22,123 nt of DNA, taken from assembly GCA_964416065.1 (NCBI GenBank), contig CAYQCL010000037.1:1-22123 (forward strand), given 5' to 3'. Made by a program: the position numbers and the translations under genes. The DNA comes from Limiplasma sp964416065. GTDB lineage: Bacteria > Bacillota > Clostridia > Christensenellales > Aristaeellaceae. This document shows, one piece after another, positions 7,441 to 13,643 of the stretch (positions within the stretch are counted from its first letter, which is position 1; each line of letters begins with the position of its first letter). Below the pieces are notes generated by a model. That model ran no database searches. It saw only the letters and a program-made list of their open reading frames with translations, and had not been told where the DNA came from.

Positions 7441-7468
7441 TTGCAAAGCCTTGAATTTGGTGTATAAT
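7441..7468 (+). promoter_or_regulatory. Sigma-A promoter of the ireB operon
   Basis: A -35 TTGCAA (7441-7446), a 16-base spacer and a perfect -10 TATAAT (7463-7468) lie 35 bases ahead of the ireB start. The -35 box is one or two bases off consensus. Confidence 0.65.
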
Positions 7469-7502
7469 GTATCATGTATTACCTCATGGGGAGGAGTGTA
7501 CC

Positions 7503-7763
7503 ATGACGGAAATGAATGGGACGACGAAGTTTTCGCCTGTCGTGGAAGGGGCCAGTGACGCCAGCACGATCCTTTTGCAGGTCTATCGCGCTTTGCAGGC
7601 AAAGGGATACGATCCCGTTACGCAGTTGGTGGGCTATCTGATCTCCGGAGACCCGACCTACATTACCAGCTATGGTCAGGCTCGCAGCATGATCTGCCGC
7701 CTGGAGCGCGACGAGATCATGGAGGAGCTCGTGCGGGTCTATCTGCAGGGGCTGGACGGTTAA
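7503..7763 (+). CDS. ireB: IreB-family regulatory phosphoprotein (UPF0297)
   Basis: The 86-residue protein carries the family core: a loop around QVYRALQAKGYDPVTQLVGY, then SGDPTYITSYGQARSMICRL and ERDEIMEELVRVYL. In Enterococcus, IreB is phosphorylated by the PASTA kinase IreK and affects cephalosporin resistance; the Bacillus homologue is YrzL. The ATG at 7503 follows GGGGAGGAG. Its TAA directly abuts the start of ruvX, giving the conserved IreB-RuvX-DUF1292 order of Firmicutes. Confidence 0.93.
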   Translation: MTEMNGTTKFSPVVEGASDASTILLQVYRALQAKGYDPVTQLVGYLISGDPTYITSYGQARSMICRLERDEIMEELVRVYLQGLDG

Positions 7764-8201
7764 ATGGCAGGGCGTGTAATCGCGCTTGACGTGGGTGACG
7801 TGCGCGTCGGTGTAGCCGTGAGCGACCCTTTGCGTCTGATTGCCCAGCCGGTGGAGGTTTACAAGCGTGTCGGCTATGGGCCTGACAGCCGCTATGTGCT
7901 TTCTCTTTGCGACCGCTTTGAAACGCGGGATGTGCTTTTAGGGCTGCCCCTGAATATGGATGGCAGCCTCGGGGCCCAGGCCGAAAAGGCGCGGGATTTT
8001 GGCCGCGTGCTTGAGCGGCAGGGACTGAGGGTATTCTATCAGGATGAACGTTTGACCACCGTCACGGCGGAGAACGTGCTCATCAGCGGAAATGTGCGCC
8101 GTGAGAATCGCAAGCAATATGTCGATAAGCTGGCGGCCGCAGTTATTTTGGAACAATGGCTGGCTTCTGAGCGCCAGCGGAAAGAGGAAAAAAATGGATG
8201 A
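7764..8201 (+). CDS. ruvX: Holliday junction resolvase-like RuvX/YqgF nuclease
   Basis: A 145-residue RNase H-fold protein. Catalytic acidic residues are in the usual places: Asp9 in ALDVGDVRVGVAVSD, Glu95 in YQDERLTT and Asp121 in VDKLAA. The GLPLNMDGS loop is at 60-68. Members act in processing the 5' end of pre-16S rRNA (Escherichia coli YqgF) and have resolvase activity in some species, so the rRNA role may be primary. It starts directly after the ireB stop and overlaps the next gene by eight bases. Confidence 0.95.
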   Translation: MAGRVIALDVGDVRVGVAVSDPLRLIAQPVEVYKRVGYGPDSRYVLSLCDRFETRDVLLGLPLNMDGSLGAQAEKARDFGRVLERQGLRVFYQDERLTTVTAENVLISGNVRRENRKQYVDKLAAAVILEQWLASERQRKEEKNG

Positions 8202-8520
8202 AAATAGCAACCTGATTCAGCTTCAGGATGAAAACGGCAACGACGTCAGCTTTGAACATCTGATGACCGTGGAATACGAGGGAAGCTATTATATCGTGCT
8301 TGAGGCCACGGAGGACATGGACGATTGCAAGGAAGGCGAGGCCATCATCCTGAAGATCGTTCGCGATGAAGAGAGCGGCGAGGATGTCTACGCCACGATC
8401 GAGGATGAGGCGGAGTTCAACGCCGTGCTGGAAAAGTGCATGGCCGAGATGGAGGAAGAGGACGAGGCGGACGCGCTTGAGTTGGAAGCGGTCGAGCTTG
8501 GGCCGGACGACGAGGAGTAA
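8194..8520 (+). CDS. DUF1292 family protein (YrzB-like)
   Basis: This acidic 108-residue protein has the DUF1292 core (from about residue 8, LQDENGNDVSFEHLMTVEYE, with YYIVLEATED after it) and a Glu/Asp-rich C-terminal tail. The function is unknown in all species I know. It starts inside the end of ruvX (ATGGATGA overlap), with a purine-rich ribosome site within ruvX, so its translation is coupled. The conserved order ireB-ruvX-DUF1292 supports the call. Confidence 0.9.
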   Translation: MDENSNLIQLQDENGNDVSFEHLMTVEYEGSYYIVLEATEDMDDCKEGEAIILKIVRDEESGEDVYATIEDEAEFNAVLEKCMAEMEEEDEADALELEAVELGPDDEE

Positions 8521-8523
8521 GCC

Positions 8524-9069
8524 ATGCCCAGAGTGCTTGGGCAGCGCGTGATGCTGCGCGAATATAAGGCGGAGGACATCGAGGACATCCGCAAATGGGT
8601 CAATGACGCGGAGACGACAAAATATCTGTCCACGAGGTTCTGGCCCGCCCAGACGATGGTGGACAGCGAGGAATTTCTGGCGCGTATGCTGCAAAGTAGC
8701 CATAACGCCTATAACTTTGTGATCGCGGATGTGGGGGATGAGCGTTATATCGGCCAGCTGGACATGTTCCGCGTGGACTGGCGTCTGCGCTGCGGCGAGC
8801 TTGGGATGGTCATCGCAAGCGCGGACGATCGCGGCAGGGGCGTTGGCCGCGAGGCCCTTGCGTTGATGGAGGACTTTGCGTTCCAAACGCTCGGCCTCGA
8901 AAGGCTCGAACTGGAAGTGCATATGGATAACGTTCCCGCGCGCCGCTGCTATGAAAAGGCGGGCTTTTCGCTTGAGGGCGTAAAGCGTCACGCTTTTTTT
9001 ACGGACGGGTGCTTTTGCGACGTGGGTATAATGAGTATCCTTCGGGAGGAATACGCGCGGCTGCCGTAA
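8524..9069 (+). CDS. GNAT family N-acetyltransferase (RimJ/RimL-like)
   Basis: A 181-residue acetyltransferase of the RimJ/RimL type. It starts with LGQRVMLREYKAEDIEDIRK, has the acetyl-CoA pyrophosphate-binding loop DRGRGVGREAL at 102-112, and ends with NVPARRCYEKAGFSLEGVKR, the usual motif B region. Substrates in this group are ribosomal protein N-termini, amino acids, polyamines or antibiotics, and cannot be told here. It lies three bases after the DUF1292 stop, with GAGGAG overlapping that gene's end, and is the last gene before a terminator. Confidence 0.88.
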   Translation: MPRVLGQRVMLREYKAEDIEDIRKWVNDAETTKYLSTRFWPAQTMVDSEEFLARMLQSSHNAYNFVIADVGDERYIGQLDMFRVDWRLRCGELGMVIASADDRGRGVGREALALMEDFAFQTLGLERLELEVHMDNVPARRCYEKAGFSLEGVKRHAFFTDGCFCDVGIMSILREEYARLP

Positions 9070-9097
9070 CACCTCCGGCGATTCGGGCATAGGATGG

Positions 9098-9127
9098 ACC
9101 ATCCCGTTTTTGGGATGGTTTTGTTTT
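9098..9127 (+). terminator. Terminator of the ireB-ruvX-DUF1292-GNAT operon
   Basis: A perfect eight-pair stem (ACCATCCC with GGGATGGT) with a short T-rich loop is followed by TTTGTTTT, 28 bases past the GNAT stop codon. Confidence 0.88.
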
Positions 9128-9141
9128 GGCATGGCGAGGGA

Positions 9142-9171
9142 TTGACTTTGATGCCTGCTTTCGGATAGAAT
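9142..9171 (+). promoter_or_regulatory. Sigma-A promoter of the aspartate kinase gene
   Basis: A -35 TTGACT (9142-9147), an 18-base spacer and a -10 TAGAAT (9166-9171) lie 51 bases before the start codon. A stem in the leader (CCTCCG at 9194-9199 with CGGGAGG at 9207-9213) would cover the ribosome site. Confidence 0.6.
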
Positions 9172-9222
9172 ATATTTTCGTGAGGACAATGAGCCTCCGT
9201 TACGGCCGGGAGGGAAGAAACC

Positions 9223-10542
9223 ATGGGTAAGATCGTGGCCAAATTTGGCGGCAGCTCGCTTTCAGACGCGGGTCAGTTCCGCAAGGTCAGGAAGATCATT
9301 GAAATGGATTCGCGCCGCTGCTATGTGGTACCGAGCGCGCCCGGGCGGCGATACGCCGAAGATGAAAAGGTGACTGACCTTTTATACCGCTCTTATCATC
9401 TCAAGCAGGAGGGTCAGGACTTTCATCCGGTATTTTCGCTGATTCGTAAGCGCTTTCTGGAGATCGCCCGGGAGCTGAAGCTGAAAATTGGGATCGAGGC
9501 TTATCTGGATGAAATCGAACGGGAGATAGACGCGGGCGCGAGCGAGGATTTCTGCGCAAGCCGTGGAGAATATCTCAACGGTCTTTTGCTGGCGGATTAC
9601 CTGGGCTTTGCCTTTTTGGATCCAAAGGACTTCATCTTCTTCTGCGCCGACGGCGCCTTTGACAGTGAGCGTACCAACGCGACGCTTTCGGAAATCCTGC
9701 TTCATGTGGACAACGCTGTGATTCCGGGCTTTTATGGAAGCGGCGCGGACGGCGGGATCCGTACCTTTTCACGCGGCGGAAGCGATGTCTCGGGCGCGAT
9801 TGTCGCGCGTGCCGCCTATGCCGATATGTACGAGAACTGGACGGATGTCAGCGGCTTTTTGATGGCCGATCCGCATGTTGTGCCCAGCGCGCACGCGATC
9901 CGCAACATCACCTATCGCGAGCTGCGCGAGCTTTCCTACATGGGTGCGACGGTACTGCATGAGGACAGTGTGTTCCCCGTGCATCGCGCGGGAATCCCAA
10001 CCAACATTCGCAACACCAACGATCCCTCGGCGCGAGGAACGATGATCGTGCATGGCGCGCTTGAGGAGAAAAATCCCTATATCATCACCGGTATTGCGGG
10101 CAAATGCGGCTTCAGCGTCATCTCCGTAGAAAAGGCGATGATGAACAGCGAGCATGGCTTTGGCCGCCGTGTGCTTCAGGCCATCGAGGAAAACGGCCTT
10201 TCCTTTGAGCATCTGCCGACCGGCATCGACACCATGTGCGTGGTGCTTTCCACGGCCGAACTGGAGCCCAAAAAGGAAAAGGTGATCCAGCGCATTGTGG
10301 AGCTCACCGAGCCGGATACGCTGACCATTCATGACGACATGGGGATCATCGCGACCGTGGGCCGCGGCATGATCCACAATCCAGGCACCGCCGCCCGTCT
10401 GTTCATGGCGCTCAGCCGCGAGCATGTCAACGTCCGCATGATCGATCAGGGCAGCAGCGAGCTGAGCATCCTTGTCGGTGTGGACAGCCAGGACTTTCAG
10501 CCGGCCATTCGCGCGATCTACCATGAATTCGTGAAGGATTGA
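9223..10542 (+). CDS. Aspartate kinase
   Basis: It phosphorylates aspartate to aspartyl phosphate, the first step toward lysine, threonine and methionine. The 439 residues begin with the nucleotide motif KFGGSSLSD (7-15). The catalytic region follows (SRGEYLNGLLLADYLG, then GGSDVSGAIVARAAYADMYE and WTDVSGFLMADP), and two C-terminal ACT domains lie from about residue 300. The VVPSAPG segment replaces the commoner VVSAMG, as I recall for clostridial homologues. No dehydrogenase domain is fused; hom lies separately 7 kb away on the other strand. ACT domains imply feedback by lysine and/or threonine, but which is unclear, so I give no isozyme symbol. The next gene starts 25 bases downstream, so the two may be co-transcribed. 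Confidence 0.95.
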   Translation: MGKIVAKFGGSSLSDAGQFRKVRKIIEMDSRRCYVVPSAPGRRYAEDEKVTDLLYRSYHLKQEGQDFHPVFSLIRKRFLEIARELKLKIGIEAYLDEIEREIDAGASEDFCASRGEYLNGLLLADYLGFAFLDPKDFIFFCADGAFDSERTNATLSEILLHVDNAVIPGFYGSGADGGIRTFSRGGSDVSGAIVARAAYADMYENWTDVSGFLMADPHVVPSAHAIRNITYRELRELSYMGATVLHEDSVFPVHRAGIPTNIRNTNDPSARGTMIVHGALEEKNPYIITGIAGKCGFSVISVEKAMMNSEHGFGRRVLQAIEENGLSFEHLPTGIDTMCVVLSTAELEPKKEKVIQRIVELTEPDTLTIHDDMGIIATVGRGMIHNPGTAARLFMALSREHVNVRMIDQGSSELSILVGVDSQDFQPAIRAIYHEFVKD

Positions 10543-10567
10543 CGCCTTTACGAAGGGAGACTTACCT

Positions 10568-12157
10568 ATGAAGTCCATTTTTAAAGAGCAGGCCCCATGG
10601 ATGAGCCGCGCGCATCGCGTGTGGTTTCGTCTGTGCGCGGTCTGCCTTTCGATTTATATCGCCTATGTGACCTACCTTCCATATAGCGCAGTTCTGACGG
10701 GGCCGGTTCAGACGGCCGCTTCTCTCGCGTGCTTTGCCGCCCTCAGCGTTTTCATCTATAAGGCGTTATGTGTGGGGGTAAGAAGGCTTTCCTTGCCCGT
10801 CGTGAGAAAGGAATATGGCCGTCTGGATACGCGCGTTTTCCTTGCGGCCCTGGCGATCTCGCTGGTTATTTTCGGCTGTGCCTTCGCCGCCTGCTGGCCG
10901 GGCGGAGTCAGCTATGACGCCTCCAATCAATGGAGACAGGCCCATTCCGGAGAATTCAACAACTGGCACCCCCTCTTTCACACGTTGCTCATATGGCTGA
11001 TCACGCGCGTCGCGGACAGCTACCCCTTTGCGGTCTGCGCACAGATCGTCTGTTTTTCCGCTGCCATGGCCTATCTTACAGCGGTGCTTCAGAAGCGGGG
11101 CGTCCCCGCATGGCTCGCGCTGGGCGCGCACACGCTGGTGGCCGCCTCGCTGCCGGTCCGCAATACGCTGATGTATCTGGGAAAGGACAGTGCGATGACG
11201 ATAGGCGTACTGCTTCTAACGGCACAGACGATTGAGATGCTCTATACGCGCGGCGCATGGCTGAGGCGGCCAAGAAATGCGGTCACCTTTGGAGCGCTTC
11301 TGGCATTCACCTCGCTCGTGAGGCATAACGCGTTCCTGTGGACGATACCGCTCTTTTTGTGCGCCCTGCTGTGCTTCCGTCCCTCAAGGAGATACGCGGC
11401 GTTGGCCGGCTGCGTGGCAGCGGGCTTGATGGCGCTGGTTGAGGGACCGCTGTACGGCGCTTTGGATGTGATCTATCCTTCCAATTTAACGGAGGAGAGC
11501 GTGGGCATTCCCATGATTGTTCTGGGAGACGTGAAGCAGCGGGCCGCTGAAAGCCTGGATCAGGAGACGACAGAGTTCCTTTCATCGCTTGCGTCGGATG
11601 AGGCCTGGCAGAAAACATACTCGTTGAATAACTACAACTCCATCAAGTTCACATTTGATCGAGAGCTGATCGCGCAAAGGTCAGTGGGCGAGATTCTGCG
11701 CATGGCGGCTAACGCGGCGCTAAGGGAGCCGCGCATCGCTTTTGAGGCGGTTAACGGCGTAACGGGACTCGTCTGGGACATCGGCGGGCGGAACGAGGGC
11801 TATGAAAGTGTCCGCAATTCCGGTGATCTGGAGACGTGGCGCTATGGCCGAAAAACACTGAACGCGCTGGGAGGGGCGGCCTGTGCCGTGATTGATGCGC
11901 CGATGAGCTGGGGGCCCGTGCGCTGGCTTACACAAAATATCGGCGTACAGCTCCTCCTGCTGCTTCTGGTCACCCTTTGGGCGCTTTACCGAGGCGGTGT
12001 GTCGGCCTTGGCGCTCGCACTGCCAACACTTGTTTATGATTTGGGCACAATGCTCCTCCTGTGCGGAAATGACGCGCGTTTTTTCCAATTTTCCATGACC
12101 ATTGCTATCCCGAGTATGCTTGCGCTGCTTTTTTGCCCGTTTTCCAGAGAAAAGTAA
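10568..12157 (+). CDS. Polytopic membrane protein, GT-C glycosyltransferase-like (DUF6020-like)
   Basis: A 529-residue protein with about ten or more membrane helices. After helix 3 the first outer loop reads PGGVSYDASNQWRQA (Asp117, Gln121), followed by NNWHPLFHTL. This Asp-plus-HP pattern resembles GT-C glycosyltransferases, where the loop Asp helps catalysis on lipid-linked sugars, and it resembles the DUF6020 family. A long extracytoplasmic segment follows (about 305-440) before two or three final helices. Function is not established; glycan transfer at the membrane is an inference. The ribosome site is AAGGGAG upstream of the ATG. A terminator follows directly. Confidence 0.75.
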   Translation: MKSIFKEQAPWMSRAHRVWFRLCAVCLSIYIAYVTYLPYSAVLTGPVQTAASLACFAALSVFIYKALCVGVRRLSLPVVRKEYGRLDTRVFLAALAISLVIFGCAFAACWPGGVSYDASNQWRQAHSGEFNNWHPLFHTLLIWLITRVADSYPFAVCAQIVCFSAAMAYLTAVLQKRGVPAWLALGAHTLVAASLPVRNTLMYLGKDSAMTIGVLLLTAQTIEMLYTRGAWLRRPRNAVTFGALLAFTSLVRHNAFLWTIPLFLCALLCFRPSRRYAALAGCVAAGLMALVEGPLYGALDVIYPSNLTEESVGIPMIVLGDVKQRAAESLDQETTEFLSSLASDEAWQKTYSLNNYNSIKFTFDRELIAQRSVGEILRMAANAALREPRIAFEAVNGVTGLVWDIGGRNEGYESVRNSGDLETWRYGRKTLNALGGAACAVIDAPMSWGPVRWLTQNIGVQLLLLLLVTLWALYRGGVSALALALPTLVYDLGTMLLLCGNDARFFQFSMTIAIPSMLALLFCPFSREK

Positions 12158-12171
12158 GAAATTTTCACTTA

Positions 12172-12198
12172 CCCGCCGGAGGCACCGGCGGGCCTTTT
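12172..12198 (+). terminator. Terminator after the GT-C-like gene
   Basis: A perfect eight-pair GC stem (CCCGCCGG with CCGGCGGG, five-base loop) is followed by CCTTTT. The T run is short but the stem is very stable. Confidence 0.75.
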
Positions 12199-12258
12199 GC
12201 CGACTTCAGAAAGGTATTGTGGCGACAACAGCCGGATAGGCGAAAGGGGAGACTGAAC

Positions 12259-12372
12259 GTGTACCATGATGAAAAATTGGAAAAAATGAGCAGGCGCGTT
12301 GTGGCGGACGCGGAATTTTGGAAGACGCGGCGCGAATCGAGCCGATGTACTTTCCAGTTGGCTAAAGCATGA
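12259..12372 (+). CDS. Possible 37-residue small protein with GTG start
   Basis: A GTG at 12259 has AGGGGAG at about seven bases and opens a 37-codon frame ending in TGA, with many charged residues (starts with YHDEKLEKMSRRVVADAEFW). It lies alone between a terminator and the promoter of the anti-sigma gene, in a 316-base gap. There is no obvious promoter of its own and I know no homologue. It may be a real small gene or chance; the ribosome site is the main support. Confidence 0.3.
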   Translation: MYHDEKLEKMSRRVVADAEFWKTRRESSRCTFQLAKA

Positions 12373-12401
12373 AAGAAAGTTGAGCAATTTAATGCTTTTC
12401 C

Positions 12402-12431
12402 TTGCCAAAATGATTACGGATGTGTTACAAT
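12402..12431 (+). promoter_or_regulatory. Sigma-A-like promoter before the anti-sigma/sigma pair
   Basis: A -35 TTGCCA (12402-12407), an 18-base spacer and a -10 TACAAT (12426-12431) lie 42 bases before the start of the RsbW-like gene. It overlaps a sigma-B-like element listed separately. Confidence 0.45.
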
Positions 12432-12449
12432 AACATTTGCTCATGGTAT
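12424..12449 (+). promoter_or_regulatory. Sigma-B-like promoter, possible autoregulation
   Basis: GTTACA (12424-12429), a 14-base spacer and TGGTAT (12444-12449) resemble the Bacillus sigma-B consensus GTTTAA-N12-14-GGGTAT (4 of 6 and 5 of 6 matches). The predicted start near 12456 falls just before the ribosome site GCGGAGGTG. The sigma factor encoded two genes downstream could use it, as in the Bacillus sigB operon. Confidence 0.4.
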
Positions 12450-12473
12450 GATATGGCGCGGAGGTGTGACCTA

Positions 12474-12863
12474 ATGTCTCAACCCGACCTTTCCCAAACG
12501 ATCCATCTGACCCTTCCCGCTGCGCGCGAATACGCGCTGGTGGCAAGCATGACGCTATGCGGCGCCGGCATGCTTGCGGGGTTGGACGTGGACATGCTGG
12601 GCGATCTGCGCACTGTTACCACAGAAAGCCTGAACTGTCTGACCCATCAGGCGGGCAGGGCGGAAAACGTTGAGATTTGCGCGTATAAGGTCCAGGGACG
12701 GCTGCATGTCAGCTTTTACGCGCGCGAACGGACACATACGGGGGAAAGGGATACGCTGGAGCTCGAGATCACGCGCGGCGTGTTGGAAACGCTGATGCCG
12801 GAGGTTCGCCTGATGACTGATGAGGACGGCGTTTACGGCATTGAGTGTTCCATGCCGGTGTAG
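12474..12863 (+). CDS. RsbW-like anti-sigma protein lacking ATP-binding motifs
   Basis: The 129-residue protein matches the N-terminal half of RsbW/SpoIIAB-type anti-sigma kinases: LPAAREYALVASMTLCGAGM, then LDVDMLGDLRTVTTESLNCL and TH. The Asn of the N-box is present, but the Glu before it is shifted. The Asp-x-Gly loop (G1) is replaced by a stretch around FYARERTHTGERD, and no G2 loop is visible. So it probably cannot hydrolyse ATP or phosphorylate a partner, unlike normal RsbW. It lies 12 bases before a sigma-B-type gene, so binding that sigma factor is the obvious proposal. GCGGAGGTG precedes the ATG at 12474. The family call rests on fold-level similarity seen by eye. Confidence 0.65.
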   Translation: MSQPDLSQTIHLTLPAAREYALVASMTLCGAGMLAGLDVDMLGDLRTVTTESLNCLTHQAGRAENVEICAYKVQGRLHVSFYARERTHTGERDTLELEITRGVLETLMPEVRLMTDEDGVYGIECSMPV

Positions 12864-12875
12864 TCGGAGATGGCC

Positions 12876-13613
12876 ATGAACGATGAGCATTTGACCTCCC
12901 TCTGGGAACAATATGCGCAAAGCCGTGACACGTCGCTTCGGGATGAGCTGCTGGAAAGCTATCTTCCTGTGAGCAGGGCAATCGCGCGAAAATTTGCCGG
13001 ACGAGGAGTGGAGACAGAGGATCTGGAACAGGTGGCGGCCATCGCGCTTTTCAAGGCGATCGAGCGCTTCGATCCAAAGCGGGGATATCGCTTCGTGACC
13101 TATGCGGTACCCACCATCACAGGGGATGTCCGCAATCATCTACGCGACAAGAGCGGGCTTATGCGCATGCCCCGCGACCTTCGAAATCGCCTGTATCAGG
13201 TAAGCCGCGAGCAGGAGCGCTTTGAGCTTGAGCATCAGCGCTCGCCCACGGCCGTCGAGCTCGCGGAGCGGATGAGGATCGCGCCGGAGGAACTGCTGGC
13301 GCTTCTGAACCTGCGGCAGCAGAACGAGACCGTTTCCATCGACCTGCCTGTGGGCGAGAACGGCGAAACATCACTTTCAGATCTGCTTGGAGACATGGAT
13401 GAGCGCTTCGAAGAGCAGGAAAAGAGCGAATGGATGAGATGGATCCTCTCCAAGGTAAATGAGGGAGAGCGCGAGCTGCTGCTTCTGCGTTATCGGGACG
13501 GTCTCGGACAGCGTGAGGTCGCCAAACGGATGGGCGTTTCCCAGATGCAGATATCGCGAATGGAAAGGCGCGTGCTGGCGCGCTTGCGTGCCATCGAGGC
13601 GCAATCGGTTTGA
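12876..13613 (+). CDS. Sigma-B/F/G-type RNA polymerase sigma factor
   Basis: A 245-residue sigma-70 family protein of the SigB/SigF/SigG group (group 3). Region 2 spans about 25-95, with EDLEQVAAIALFKAIERFDP and the -10 reading helix around FVTYAVPTITGDVRNHLRDK. Region 3 is at about 121-145 (QRSPTAVELAERMRI). The region 4 helix-turn-helix is at 212-232 (REVAKRMGVSQMQISRMERR). The start at 12876 is preferred because GGAG lies six bases before it; an in-frame ATG at 12870 is too close to that site. Paired with the RsbW-like gene upstream and leading into a division cluster, it may control envelope or division genes. Which stress or stage activates it is unknown. Confidence 0.92.
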   Translation: MNDEHLTSLWEQYAQSRDTSLRDELLESYLPVSRAIARKFAGRGVETEDLEQVAAIALFKAIERFDPKRGYRFVTYAVPTITGDVRNHLRDKSGLMRMPRDLRNRLYQVSREQERFELEHQRSPTAVELAERMRIAPEELLALLNLRQQNETVSIDLPVGENGETSLSDLLGDMDERFEEQEKSEWMRWILSKVNEGERELLLLRYRDGLGQREVAKRMGVSQMQISRMERRVLARLRAIEAQSV

Positions 13614-13643
13614 CGGAAATTCCAAGAAGGAGGTGATCGCTTC

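Noticed and set aside
8143..9189. A 348-codon open frame on the minus strand
   Set aside because: It runs antisense across DUF1292 and the GNAT gene, which are both well supported, and its protein is His/Leu/Ala-rich as expected for the complement of GC-rich coding DNA.
9769..10578. A 269-codon frame antisense to aspartate kinase
   Set aside because: Shadow of a gene with clear motifs and a good start.
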